61,245 bases of DNA. Source: DATKNA01 sp963755755. Its GTDB lineage: Bacteria; Actinomycetota; Actinomycetes; Actinomycetales; Kineosporiaceae. The stretch is taken from positions 1-61,245 of the forward strand of contig CAVWLJ010000020.1 in assembly GCA_963755755.1 (NCBI GenBank), in the 5' to 3' direction. Every line of letters begins with the position of its first letter. Position 1 is the stretch's first letter. Below are positions 8,957 through 18,307 of this stretch, one piece after another. The notes under the pieces are model-generated. The model saw only the letters and a program-made list of their open reading frames with translations. It searched no databases and was not told where the DNA came from. The translations under genes were made by a program, and so were the position numbers.

Positions 8957-9661
8957 GTGAATGCCCGCCGGTGCTTCGGTCTCGCCCTCGCGGTGCTGGT
9001 CGATCGTCACCGCCGCCCGCTTCCTGGGGCTCGCCGGACCGACGGTCGTCTGGACGAGTCTGATGACCGCCGCCCTGGTCCTGGTCGCCCGGACGTCCGG
9101 CGCGACCCTCGCCGATCTGGGGCTGCGGCCTTCGGACGCCGGTCGCGGGTTGCGCTACGGCGCAGCCGCCTTCGGCGCTCGTGCTGGTCGTGCTGGTCGG
9201 TGGGCGCCGTGCTGCCGGTGACGAGCGGGGCGCTCCACGACGCACGCGGCGACATCAGTGCCGGGCAGCTGGCCCGCGAGCTCGTGGTGGACGTCGTCCT
9301 CCTGACGGCGATCCCCGAGGAGTTCGCCTTCCGCGGCGTCCTCCTCGGTTCGGCCGTCGCGCAGTGGGGACCTCTCCGCGGCGCCCTGGTGGTCTCGGCC
9401 GCGTTCGGGCTGTGGCACGTGCAGCCCACCCTGGCGACGATGACGAGCAACCCTGCGGTGAGCGGCGCGTCGGCGATCACCGGGAGGGCGCTTCCTCGTG
9501 GTGCTCGGCGCCGTCGCGGCCACCTTCGTCGCGGGCCTGGCGTTCGCCTGGCTCCGGCTGCGGTCGCGCAGCCTGCTCGCGCCGGTGCTCGCGCATGCCG
9601 CGACGAACGGCCTCGGGCTGGCCGTCGCCTGGCTGGCCGTGCACGCCTGGGGGCGCGCTGA
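8957..9661 (+). CDS. CPBP-family intramembrane metalloprotease (several apparent +1 frameshifts)
   Basis: Joined frames give about 230 residues with several membrane segments and the three CPBP motifs: EEFAFRG at about 9320, FGLWH at about 9408, and HAATNG at about 9593. The Glu and His residues bind the catalytic zinc. The family covers CAAX-type proteases and self-immunity proteins. Breaks at about 9002, 9174, 9199 and 9486 each need removal of one G. The end is uncertain because the restored frame runs past 9661; another indel in GGGGG near 9650 would end it at TGA 9659-9661. GTG 8957 starts the hydrophobic N-terminus. Confidence 0.7.
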   Translation: MNARRCFGLALAVLVDRHRRPLPGARRTDGRLDESDDRRPGPGRPDVRRDPRRSGAAAFGRRSRVALRRSRLRRSCWSCWSVGAVLPVTSGALHDARGDISAGQLARELVVDVVLLTAIPEEFAFRGVLLGSAVAQWGPLRGALVVSAAFGLWHVQPTLATMTSNPAVSGASAITGRALPRGARRRRGHLRRGPGVRLAPAAVAQPARAGARACRDERPRAGRRLAGRARLGAR

Positions 9662-9680
9662 GTTCCGGGCGTCACCGGGA

Positions 9681-11409
9681 TCAGGGGGCGCCTGCCGCCA
9701 TGTTCCGCAGCACGTTCAGCTGGTCCGGGGTGACTCCGGTGGGTTGCAGGACCGCGTACCAGGCGTCCGCGTACTCGCCTCGGTAGTTGTGACCGTGGCC
9801 CTGCGGCACACCGCCCGCGAACGTGAGATCCGCGGTCACCTGCCAGAAGGTCACCAGGGGAAGCCAGGTGACGCCGGCCAGCACGTCCTTGCCGGGCGGT
9901 TCGCCGGTCCAGTCCGGCTCGGTGAACAGCAGGCGGGGGCTCCACCAGACGATGGGGTCGGAGGCGTGCATCAGGTAGAGGACGCGGCTGCCCTCCCACG
10001 GCTGCCCCTGCGGGGGAATCCCCGCGGTGGCGTCGTTGGTGAATCGCACCGTACGGCCGCCCTTGTAGACGGGCAGGCTCTCGAGGCTGCCGGCGTCCCG
10101 GTGCTCCCGGAACTCGGTGAACAGGGTGTTGAAGTTCGGGGGCCCGGCGAAGATCGTGCCGGACGTGCGGTTGGCCAGGTCCGCCTCGCCGCTGAACGCC
10201 GCTTCTCCGCCGAACGACCCCAGGCTCTCTCCTGTGACGAAGAGACGGGGGCGGCTGCCGGCCGGCAGCGCCGACCACCGCTCGTAGACCGCGTCGAAGA
10301 GGGCGCGGCCGGCCTCCCGCGCCTTGGACTGGTCGACCAGGTAGGACATCCAGGACGGCAGGTAGGAGTACTGCATCCCGACGATCGCCGAGTCGCCGCC
10401 GGTCAGGTATTCGAAGGTGTCGGCGGACGCGGCGTTGATCCATCCGCTGCCGGTGGTCCCGGCGACGAGCAGGTTGGCCCGCTGGAAGCCGCCCGCGTGG
10501 TCCAGGTCCTTGACGGCGAGCTCGGCGCGGGTCTCCGCGTCCGCCGACGTCGCCAGGCCCGCGTAGGCACGGATCGGCTCCTTGGCGGACCGGTGCATCG
10601 TCGCGGCGATCTGGTCCGCCGTCGGCCCTGTTCCGGTGAACGTCCGGCCCTGCCACCCGAGGGTGTCCCATGCGACGAGCGACCCCGTCCCTCCCGACCG
10701 GAGGTCGGTGGTCGGCTGCTGCACGCCCTCCTGGGTGGTCGTGTCGCGGAGCCCGAACGTCTCGTTCGCGGCACTCACCAGCCCGTCGAGGAGGACGCCG
10801 CTGATCACCAGGTACGTCAGCGCGACGACGGCGATCCAGCCGACGGCATTGGCCGCGCGGGGGCCGATCCAGCGTCGCAGGAGCCGCCCCAACCTGCGGT
10901 AGAGCGCCCGCAGCCCGCGTCCGATCAGCAGCAGGAGCGCGAACACGGCGAGCGCGACCACGGGCGACAGCACCACCAGCGCGACGTTGTACTCCGTCAC
11001 GCCCATGAAGTCGCGAATCTGGTGCTGCCAGTACTGGCCGAGCGCGAAGAAGAGGGCGAGCAGGACACCGCCGGCGATCAGGCTGACCCGCCAGGTCGAC
11101 GGCTTGGGCGGCCGGACGTTCACGGTCGGCGAACGCCCGCACGATGACGGCGAGCACCACCCCGACGCCGTACCCGATGGCGGCGGTGACGCCCCAGACG
11201 ATCCCCTGGATCATCCCGGTGCGGGGGAGCAGCGACGGCGTGAACGAAAGGCATGAGACGACGACGGCGCCCCAGAAGCCGGGCACGGTCAGGCTGTGCC
11301 ACTGTCCCCGGCGGCCGGTGTCCGGTAGAGGTCCGGGTTCCGCCGCACCTCCCCGGGTCTGCGGCGGCACGGCGACGCCGGTGGTGCCGGCCTCCGCGTT
11401 CTCGGACAT
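9681..11409 (-). CDS. Membrane-anchored alpha/beta hydrolase family protein (Abhydrolase_9 type; one frameshift)
   Basis: Joined, this is about 575 residues. After MSENAEAGTTG come membrane segments (FWGAVVVSCLSFTPSLLPR, then VVLAVIVRAFAD), a further set in residues 95-240, and a catalytic domain with the nucleophile elbow GESLGSFGG at about 10215 and HGHNYRGEYADAW near the C-terminus (about 9790). This matches the Abhydrolase_9 family with its N-terminal membrane domain, which is common in mycobacteria and related genera. One break at about 11125 needs one base removed to join the membrane halves. ATG 11409 has AAGGAGG upstream. Substrate unknown, perhaps lipid esters. Confidence 0.8.
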
Positions 11410-11438
11410 GCTCGGCCTCCTTGCGCCCGGGAGCGGGC

Positions 11439-11924
11439 TCAGCCTCCGAAGGTGTCGACGAGGACCTTGCGCTCCTCGTCGGTGAGGTTGGTGCTCACGA
11501 GCCGCCAGTTCATCCCGTGCAGTCGCTCGGCGAGCCGGTCGAAGTTCGCGTTCTCCGTGACCACGAACAGAGCCGACGTCCCCGGCGTCACCTCGGAGCG
11601 GATCCTCTCGAGATCCTCCTTGCCGATGCCGGTGCCGTCCATGGCCTTCACCGCGGCCCCGATCGCCGCGCCGGTGACGGCACCGAACACCGGGATGAAG
11701 AACAGCATGCCGATCAGCACGCCCAGGAAGCCGCCCCAGACCGTGCCCTTCCGCATGTCGTCGTGCCCACCTTCGGTGTCGGGCCGGTCCGCCCCCTCCG
11801 GCCAGCTGACCACCGCATGGTCGACCACCTTGACCAGCCCGTCCTCCTCGGCCGCCCGCAGGGCGATCTTCGCCTGTTCGGCGCCGTCGGGGTCGTCGAA
11901 CTTCCACACCGTGAAGGTCGTCAT
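11439..11924 (-). CDS. DUF1269 family stress-associated protein (paralogue 1)
   Basis: A 161-residue protein. An N-terminal alpha/beta part (MTTFTVWKFDDPDGAEQAKI) precedes a glycine-rich hydrophobic hairpin (GGFLGVLIGMLFFIPVFGAV, then AAIGAAVKAMDG) and a C-terminal part (LERIRSEVTPGTSALFVVTE). This is the DUF1269 layout. Two more copies lie at 19926 and 22582. It ends 29 bases before the membrane hydrolase start, so the two may be one transcript. Twin ACACCGGTGT palindromes lie 29-59 bases before its ATG. GAGGGAGAGG precedes the start. Function unknown; the fold resembles glycine-zipper membrane proteins induced by stress. Confidence 0.85.
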   Translation of the reverse strand: MTTFTVWKFDDPDGAEQAKIALRAAEEDGLVKVVDHAVVSWPEGADRPDTEGGHDDMRKGTVWGGFLGVLIGMLFFIPVFGAVTGAAIGAAVKAMDGTGIGKEDLERIRSEVTPGTSALFVVTENANFDRLAERLHGMNWRLVSTNLTDEERKVLVDTFGG

Positions 11925-11952
11925 TGACCTCTCCCTCGCTGCTCGTGCGTTC

Positions 11953-11983
11953 ACACCGGTGTTCCTGCACCGCACACCGGTGT
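11953..11983. promoter_or_regulatory. Two identical palindromes, ACACCGGTGT, 21 bases apart
   Basis: The perfect 10-base palindrome ACACCGGTGT occurs at 11953-11962 and again at 11974-11983. The centre-to-centre distance of 21 bases is two helix turns, so two dimers could bind on the same face. It lies just upstream of the DUF1269 gene at 11924 and after the end of the gene at 12072. A cooperative operator is the simplest reading. Confidence 0.6.
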
Positions 11984-12071
11984 GGCGGCCACCTTCAGGG
12001 AAGGACGCATGGGCCGCACCATCCCCGGCGGATGGTCCGCGGCCCTGCACGAACGGAGGTGCCGACAGCCG

Positions 12072-12587
12072 TCAGTGCAGCACCGTCTTGAGCAGGACCA
12101 TCCCCACGCCGAACAGTCCGGCCACGCCGGCGGAGACCCACCGCTCACCGGTGGTGAGGCGTCCGCCCCGCCCGATCTCCCATCCGGCCAGGCAGAGCAG
12201 GACGGTGCCGGCGACCAGTGCCGCGATCACCGCTCCGTAGACCCGCGCCCCCAGGGCGCCGAACACGACCAGAACGAGCAGGGGGATGATCGAGGCCGTC
12301 ACGATCTCCCAGCCGTGCGTCAGCTCGTGGCGGACCTGGCGCCAGGTCGGTCGGCGGCCGTCGTGGATGCGCGCGGCCACGAGTCGCGCGTAGCGCTCCG
12401 CGGTCCAGTAGATGATCAGCGTGACGAGGACCGCGACGGCCACGGTCACGATCCGCTCCGCGTGCGAGGCGGCCAGCACGGCGGAACACACGATGACGCC
12501 GTAGATCCCGGCCGCCGTGCTCTCCTCGTCCTCACCGGCGGTCGGCAGCGTCGACCGCGTCCAGGACCGGCCCACGTTCCGCGTCAT
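12072..12587 (-). CDS. Hypothetical membrane protein
   Basis: A 171-residue protein. A polar N-terminus (TRNVGRSWTRSTLPTAGEDEE) is followed by about five hydrophobic segments (around residues 28-42, 46-62, 100-115, 117-136 and 152-166). Between segments 2 and 3 lies a charged loop with RYARLVAARIHDGRRPTWRQ, probably cytoplasmic. I do not recognise the family. It stands between the DUF1269 gene and PPK2, on the same strand as both, with 237 bases upstream that can hold its own promoter. No catalytic motif is visible. Confidence 0.7.
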   Translation of the reverse strand: MTRNVGRSWTRSTLPTAGEDEESTAAGIYGVIVCSAVLAASHAERIVTVAVAVLVTLIIYWTAERYARLVAARIHDGRRPTWRQVRHELTHGWEIVTASIIPLLVLVVFGALGARVYGAVIAALVAGTVLLCLAGWEIGRGGRLTTGERWVSAGVAGLFGVGMVLLKTVLH

Positions 12588-12824
12588 GATGCTCAGCCCG
12601 GGCTCGGCGACGCGGACGACGCGGCCGCGACTCCGCGCGCGTCGCCGACGTCCCGATCGGCTCCGACCTCGCCGGTCATCCTCACCGCCTCCTCGGCCCG
12701 GCCGGGGCCTTCCCGGGCTTCTCACCGCGCCACCGTTCCTTGCCTCAACGTGGCGGACGACGGTTACCCGTGGGTCACCCCGAGCGAATGACCGGCCCGG
12801 GCGTCGACCCGCACGTCGGACCCC

Positions 12825-13715
12825 TCAGAACGGCGTCGGGATCCAGTGCAGCGGCACGGCCGCCGACGGCTCGGTCCGGTCGACCTTCCGCTTCGGCAGG
12901 ACGACCGTGCGCTTCGGGAGCGGCTCGTACGGCACCTGCGCGAGCAGATGGGTGATCACGTTGAGCCGGGCGCGCTTCTTGTCGTCGGAGTTCACGACGA
13001 ACCAGGGTGCCCACGCCGTGTCCGTGGCCCGGAACATGTCGTCCCGGGCGCGCGAGTAGTCGCGCCAGCGCGTGTAGGACAGCAGGTCGAGCTCGGAGAG
13101 CTTCCAGACCTTGCGGGGGTCGTCGATCCGGCTCTGCAGGCGCCTGGTCTGCTCGTCGGGGCTCACCTCGAGCCAGTACTTGAGCAGGACGATCCCGGAG
13201 TCGACGATCGCGCGCTCGACCCCGGGGACGAGGCGCAAGAACTGGTGCGTCTGCTCCTCGGTCGCGTAGCCCAGGACCCGTTCGACGCCGGCACGGTTGT
13301 ACCAGCTGCGGTCGAAGACGACGACCTCGCCGCCCGCCGGCAGGTGCGGCACGTACCGCTGGATGTACATCTGCGAGCGTTCGCGTTCGGTCGGCGCCGG
13401 CAGGGCGACGACCCGGAACACGCGGGGGCTGACGCGCTCGGTGATCGCCTTGATGGTGCCACCCTTCCCCGCGGTGTCGCGGCCCTCGAAGACGACGGAC
13501 ACCTTGGCGCCCGAGCGCTTGATCCACTCCTGCAGGCTGACCAGTTCGCCGTGCAGCCGGCGCAGCTCGCGCTGGTACTCCTTCTCGGTCATCTTCTCCG
13601 GCTTCTCGGCCTGCTTCGAGGTCTGACCGGCGCCCGGGCTCGAGCGGTCCGGGACCGCGACCGTGACGCCTCCGGCTCCGTTCTCGTCGTGCCGGTGGTG
13701 ATGCTTCTTGGTCAT
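12825..13715 (-). CDS. ppk2: Polyphosphate kinase 2
   Basis: A 296-residue PPK2. Walker A is GRDTAGKGG at about residues 78-86 and Walker B is VVFDRSWYNRAGVERV near residue 135, both diagnostic. PPK2 moves phosphate between polyphosphate and nucleotides (ADP/GDP to ATP/GTP, class dependent). The first 45 residues are a variable, His- and charge-rich tail (MTKKHHHRHDENG). ATG 13715 has AGGAG with five bases spacing; the GTG at 13721 is too close. It follows the SulP stop by 27 bases, so antiporter, SulP and PPK2 look like one operon. Confidence 0.92.
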   Translation of the reverse strand: MTKKHHHRHDENGAGGVTVAVPDRSSPGAGQTSKQAEKPEKMTEKEYQRELRRLHGELVSLQEWIKRSGAKVSVVFEGRDTAGKGGTIKAITERVSPRVFRVVALPAPTERERSQMYIQRYVPHLPAGGEVVVFDRSWYNRAGVERVLGYATEEQTHQFLRLVPGVERAIVDSGIVLLKYWLEVSPDEQTRRLQSRIDDPRKVWKLSELDLLSYTRWRDYSRARDDMFRATDTAWAPWFVVNSDDKKRARLNVITHLLAQVPYEPLPKRTVVLPKRKVDRTEPSAAVPLHWIPTPF

Positions 13716-13742
13716 GTCCACTCCTTCGTGGCCCGATCGGCG

Positions 13743-15491
13743 TCAGCCGGCTCCACCGGCTCGGGGAACCTGCTGGGGCGGGACGTGAGGGGCGCCGGTG
13801 GGGGCCGCGGCCGAGGCGGCCCGGAAGGCGGCGACCCCCGCCTCCACGGTGGGGAAGAAGTGGTCCGGGTCGATCGTCCGGGTCAGCTCGTAGCGCTCGA
13901 TCTTGCGCCGGACCGGGTCCTTCATCTCCGCGAACGCCAGCGAGATCCCGCGCCTGTTCAACTCCTCGTCGAGGTCCTCGAGCATGTCCGCGGCCGTGGT
14001 GTCGACGTCCGTCATGGGCTCGGCCGCCACGAGGATCCAGCGCGGCGGGGGGTCGGCCGCCGCGAGCCGGCGGATCTCGTCGCGGAACGTCGCGCAGTTG
14101 GCGAAGATCAGGGGCGCGTCGAACCGGTACACGACGAGCCCGGGCACCTTGTCCGCCGCCGGGTAGGAGCGCAGGTCGTGGTAGCCGTGCAACTCCTCGA
14201 CGTGGCCGAGCTCGGCCGCGTAGGGCCGCCATGCCCGGCGGAACACGTTGAGGATCGACAGGGCCACGGCGACGGCGATCCCCGGCAGCACGCCGAGCAG
14301 CGCGACCGCGAGGAACGCGGCGATCGAGAGCGAGAACTCGGTCCTGCGCTGCTTCCAGAGCCGCACTGTCCCCGGCACGTCGGCGAGCGACACGGCGGCG
14401 CTGATCACGACGGCGGCGAGGGCCGGCTGGGGGAGGTTCCGGAACAGCCCGGGCAGCACGACGATGGTCACCACGATGAGCGCGGCGCCGACCAGGCCGG
14501 TGAGCTGACTGCGCGCCCCGGCGCGCTCGGCGACCGCCGTCCGGGAGCCGCTGGTACTCACCGGGAAGCCCTGGAAGAGCCCGGCGGCCAGGTTCGCGGC
14601 GCCGATCCCGATCATCTCCTGGTTCCCGTCGACCTCCTGCCCGGTGCGGGCGGCGAACGAGGACGACGTCGAGATGGTGTCGGCCAGCGAGACCAGGGCG
14701 ATGCCGAGCGCTCCCGCGGCGAGCGGGCCGAGGTCGGAGAGCTCGGCCGTGGGGAGCGTGAACGGCGGGAACCCCTGGGGGAGCACGCCGACCAGCGAGA
14801 CCCCGCGCGCCGCCAGGTCGAAGACCCACGTGGCGGCGATCGCGAGGACGACCAGGACGAGCACCGACGGCGCCTTCGGCAGCCACCGCTGCAGGCCGAG
14901 CACGACGACGATCCCGGCGATGCCGAGGACCGCCGCGGCGGGGACCGCCTCGCCGTCGGCGAGTCCGCGGACGAAGCCCCCGGCCTCCGCGATCAGCCCG
15001 TCGGCGTCGACGCTGAACCCGAACAGCTTCGGCAGTTGCCCGACGATGATCGTCACGGCGAGGCCGTTCATGTAACCGATCATGGTGGGCTTGGAGAGCA
15101 GGTCCGCGACGAAGCCGAGCCCGGTCAGGCCGGCGACGACCATGATCAGCGCAACCATGATCGCGAGCAGGGACGCGAGGGCCACCGCGCGCTCGGGGTC
15201 CCCGCCGGCCGCGATGAGCGGCAGGATCGTCGCGGCGATCATGGGCCCGAGCGAGGAGTCGGGGCCGAGCACGAGGATGCGGGAGGGGCCGAACACGGCG
15301 TACCCGACGAGGCAGAGGATCGAGGTGTAGAGGCCGTTGATCGCCGGGAGCCCGGCGAGCTCGGCGTAGGCCATGCCCTGCGGCACGAGCAGGGTCGCGA
15401 GCACCACGCCGGCGACGACGTCGCGCGGCAGCCACGACCGGTCGTAGGTCGCGGCGGCGTGGACGCCGGGGACGAACCGCGTGACGTTCAT
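13743..15491 (-). CDS. SulP-family anion transporter with STAS domain
   Basis: A 582-residue protein. The N-terminal SulP core has many membrane segments. It starts RSWLPRDVVAGVVLATLLVP, and PQGMAYAELAGLP is the family signature. It continues to about residue 420, then a cytoplasmic STAS domain (VPGLVVYRFDAPLIFANCAT) runs to about residue 555. SulP proteins carry sulfate, bicarbonate or other anions. The ATG at 15491 overlaps the antiporter stop as ATGA, which shows translational coupling. The pairing with a cation/proton antiporter could balance pH and anion uptake; the ion is not decided by sequence. Confidence 0.92.
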   Translation of the reverse strand: MNVTRFVPGVHAAATYDRSWLPRDVVAGVVLATLLVPQGMAYAELAGLPAINGLYTSILCLVGYAVFGPSRILVLGPDSSLGPMIAATILPLIAAGGDPERAVALASLLAIMVALIMVVAGLTGLGFVADLLSKPTMIGYMNGLAVTIIVGQLPKLFGFSVDADGLIAEAGGFVRGLADGEAVPAAAVLGIAGIVVVLGLQRWLPKAPSVLVLVVLAIAATWVFDLAARGVSLVGVLPQGFPPFTLPTAELSDLGPLAAGALGIALVSLADTISTSSSFAARTGQEVDGNQEMIGIGAANLAAGLFQGFPVSTSGSRTAVAERAGARSQLTGLVGAALIVVTIVVLPGLFRNLPQPALAAVVISAAVSLADVPGTVRLWKQRRTEFSLSIAAFLAVALLGVLPGIAVAVALSILNVFRRAWRPYAAELGHVEELHGYHDLRSYPAADKVPGLVVYRFDAPLIFANCATFRDEIRRLAAADPPPRWILVAAEPMTDVDTTAADMLEDLDEELNRRGISLAFAEMKDPVRRKIERYELTRTIDPDHFFPTVEAGVAAFRAASAAAPTGAPHVPPQQVPRAGGAG

Positions 15492-16755
15492 GACCCGCCC
15501 CTCGGAGTCGGCAGCTCGTGTCCTTCGCGACCGGGTGGGGGCGGCGCCTGCGCCTCCGGCGACGGCGGTCCCTGCAGGGTGGGGCCGACGCGCCCAGCGA
15601 GCGGCGCCGCGGAGAGCCCGTGAGCGACCACGCTGAGGAGCACGGTCGCGACGACGACGGCCACGGCCCGGTCGGCGTCCGGCCCGAGCTCCTCGAGGGC
15701 GAGCAGGGCGAAGACCACCGACGCGAGGCCCGCGGGGGCCGAACCAGCCGATGAAGAGGGCGGCACGGCGGCCCAGCCCCGAGCCGAGGAGGGCGACCGC
15801 GACCGGCAGCATGCGCACCACGGTCAGGCTCAGCACCGCGTAGAGCGCGAGCCGCCAGGCCGGGGCGTCGACCAGCCGCGGCACCGCCACGGCGCCGAAG
15901 AAGGTCCACACCAGCAGGCCGGCGAGGCCCGCGGTCTGCTCGACGTAGTGCACACCCTGCGGGCGACCAGGGCCGGCCGCCGCGCCGAAGGCGGTGCCGG
16001 CGACGAAGGCCGCGACGAAGCCGTTGCCCCCCACGACGAGGGCGCCGGCGTAGGCGGCCACGGCCAGGGCGAGTACGGCGGGACCGCCGAACGCCTCGTC
16101 GACCCAGTCGTGCCGCCGGGCGACGCGCAGCAGCCATCCACCTGCGGCCCCGACCGCGGCCCCGGCGAGGACTCCCACCAGGAGTTCGAGCACCGCATGG
16201 CCGACGCCCCCGCCGTGCTCGGCGGCCGCTGCCCCCGCGATCGCCAGCAGGACGACCGGGGTGACGATGCCGTCGTTCAGGCCGCTCTCCACGTTGACGA
16301 TGCGGCGCACCCGGGACGGCACCCGGCGGTCGCCCATGATCGCGGCGCCGAGCGCGGCGTCGGTGGGGGCCAACGCCGCGCCGATGAACAGGGCGAGCCA
16401 GACGCCCAGCCCGCCGACGACCCCGGCGGCCAGGGCCCAGCCCAGGACCGACCGTCACCGGGAGCGCGACCGCGAGCAGCCGGACGTACACCGTGGCGTC
16501 CGCGCGCAGATCCCGCAGCCCCACCTGCGCTGCGTCGGAGAACAGCACCCACACGAGGGTGACCTCGGTGAGGACCTTGAGCGCCTCCGCCTCGAGGTGG
16601 GCGTCCAGCGGTGCCCATCGCGACAGGGCGAAACCGACGGCGACGAAGACGATCGGCGCTGTCAGGTCCGCGCGTTCCAGTCGCGACGACAGCGCTCCCC
16701 ACCCGAAGAGCGCCGCCGCCAGCAGGAACACCGTCGTCACGGCTGTGGCCCGCAC
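15488..16755 (-). CDS. Na+/H+ or K+/H+ antiporter, CPA1 type (two apparent +1 frameshifts)
   Basis: Joined, this is about 422 residues in roughly 12 membrane segments. Residues include FALSRWAPLDAHLEAEALK, the ion-site region LAPTDAALGAAIMGD, and NVESGLNDGIVTPVVLLA. These are the conserved TDAxLGAA and ESGLNDG motifs of CPA1/NhaP antiporters. The protein exchanges cations for protons at the inner membrane. Breaks occur at about 16448 (an extra G on the coding strand in GTCGGTC) and at 15734-15738 (an extra C in CCCCC). GTG 16755 is the only start before the first membrane segment. Its stop overlaps the SulP start. Confidence 0.85.
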
Positions 16756-16903
16756 CGGCTCGTCACGGGCGGGGCGCCCACGAGGAGGTTCACGACGCGC
16801 ACCATGCGTGCAGCCTGCGCAGTCGGCGTCCCGGTCGCCTCATCCGTGATGAGCGAGCCGGTCCGCGACGGGTCGCCGTAGCGTGCCGGACGAGGAGGCT
16901 GAC

Positions 16904-17699
16904 GGTGCCGGTCGTGGGTGGACACGCGCTGGTGGCCCTCGGCGTGCTCGCCGTCCTCGTGATGGCGAACGTCTGGGTGCACGTCGGATCTCGGCGGCTG
17001 CATCTCGTCACGCAGCCGGTCGCGGCGGTGCTCCTGGTGGTGCTGGGGCGCGCTGCCGGCCTCTCGTGGGCGGATCTCGGGCTCGCCCTGCCCGCTGCGC
17101 CCGCCGGCGTCCTGGTCGGCCTGGCCGGGGCGGTGCTCATCGTGGCCGGCTACGCCCTGGCGCTCGCGGTTCCCGCGGCCCGCGGGGCGTTCCTCGACAC
17201 CCGCTACGACGTCGGCCTGCGGTCGGCCCTGTGGACCTCACTGGTGGCCATCCCGTTGTCGACGGTCCTCCTGGAGGAGACCGCCTTCCGGGGCGTCGTC
17301 TGGGGCCTGGTCGCGGTCGACCGCGGGCCGGCCGCCGCCACCGTCGTGTCGGCGGCGCTGTTCGGACTCTGGCACGTGCTGCCGGCGCTGGACCTCGTGC
17401 GGACGAGCACGGCGATCGGCGGCGCCGGCCTCTCACGACTGCGGAAGGGAACGGTCGTGGCGAGCACCGTCCTGGGCACGGCGGTGGCCGGAGTGCTGCT
17501 GGCCGAGCTCCGACGGCGGACGGGCAGCCTGCTCGCGCCGGTCGCCGTGCACTGGACCGCCAACGGGATCGGCGTGCTCGCCTCGGCGTGGGTATGGCGG
17601 CGACGCCGGGCGCGCGGAGGGTCACTCTCCGGGGATGAGGCAGGGACAGGAGCTGGTGAGGACTCTGATGCCGTATCTCGACAAGGGAGAGGGTCATGA
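16904..17699 (+). CDS. CPBP-family intramembrane metalloprotease (intact copy)
   Basis: A 264-residue membrane protein with the motifs LEETAFRGVVWG (about residue 125), FGLWHVLP (about residue 155) and HWTANG (about residue 215). These Glu and His residues form the CPBP metal site. It resembles the broken copy at 8957. GTG 16904 follows GAGGAGG at 16892-16898. Its TGA overlaps the ATG of the DUF7144 gene (ATGA at 17696), so the two are coupled. It diverges from the antiporter operon. The target of proteolysis is unknown. Confidence 0.87.
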
Positions 17700-18154
17700 C
17701 CGACACCAGTTCGGCGCCGGGCGTCGGCGCGCGTATGCCATCGCAGTCCTCCGCCTCCCGCACGGACGACGCCAGCGGTTGGGTGGGATGGATCGTCTTC
17801 GCCGGCGTGATGATGGTGACGATCGGCATCCTGCATGCGATCCAGGGCTTCGTCGCCCTGTTCAAGGACACGTACTACCTCGTCAGCAAGCGCGGCCTCG
17901 TCTTCAGCGTCGACTACACCGCCTGGGGGTGGACGCACATCGTTCTGGGCCTGCTCGTCGCCCTGACCGGTGTGGCCCTGTTCACCGGGCGCATGTGGGC
18001 GCGGGTCGCCGGGGTCGTCCTGGCGTTGCTGAGCATCTTCGCGAACTTCACGTTCATGGCGGCCTATCCGATCTGGTCGATCACAGTGATCGTCGTCGAC
18101 ATCGTCGTGATCTACGCGCTCGTCGTGCACGGCCGGGAGATGCGCGCGCTCTGA
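17696..18154 (+). CDS. DUF7144 family membrane protein (paralogue 1)
   Basis: A 152-residue protein. A polar Ser/Ala-rich N-terminus of about 28 residues precedes four membrane segments (WIVFAGVMMVTIGILHAIQG at 31-50, then about 72-95, 99-118 and 123-142). The WxGWIVFAGVMM start and the YYLVSKRGLVFSVDYTAWGW loop match DUF7144, called a vacuolar-ATPase-fold-like or DUF7144 membrane protein in actinobacteria. A paralogue lies at 21461. Coupled to the CPBP gene and followed by a strong terminator. Confidence 0.85.
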   Translation: MTDTSSAPGVGARMPSQSSASRTDDASGWVGWIVFAGVMMVTIGILHAIQGFVALFKDTYYLVSKRGLVFSVDYTAWGWTHIVLGLLVALTGVALFTGRMWARVAGVVLALLSIFANFTFMAAYPIWSITVIVVDIVVIYALVVHGREMRAL

Positions 18155-18171
18155 CGCCGAGGCTCGGCGCA

Positions 18172-18209
18172 CTGGTCGCCGCCACGGGAAGACCCGTGGC
18201 GGCGACCAG
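18172..18209. terminator. Strong hairpin terminator, 17-bp perfect stem
   Basis: CTGGTCGCCGCCACGGG and its exact complement flank the 4-base loop AAGA; GTCGTTT follows on the + strand. It lies between the convergent DUF7144 and DHA2 genes and should stop transcription from both sides. Confidence 0.85.
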
Positions 18210-18307
18210 GTCGTTTGCCGCCGGCGCCACACCGGCGCTTGCCGTGATCTCCGTCGCCGACGACCGACCCGGCCGCCTCGGCCGACCGGACGCGACGATC
18301 CGTTCGG

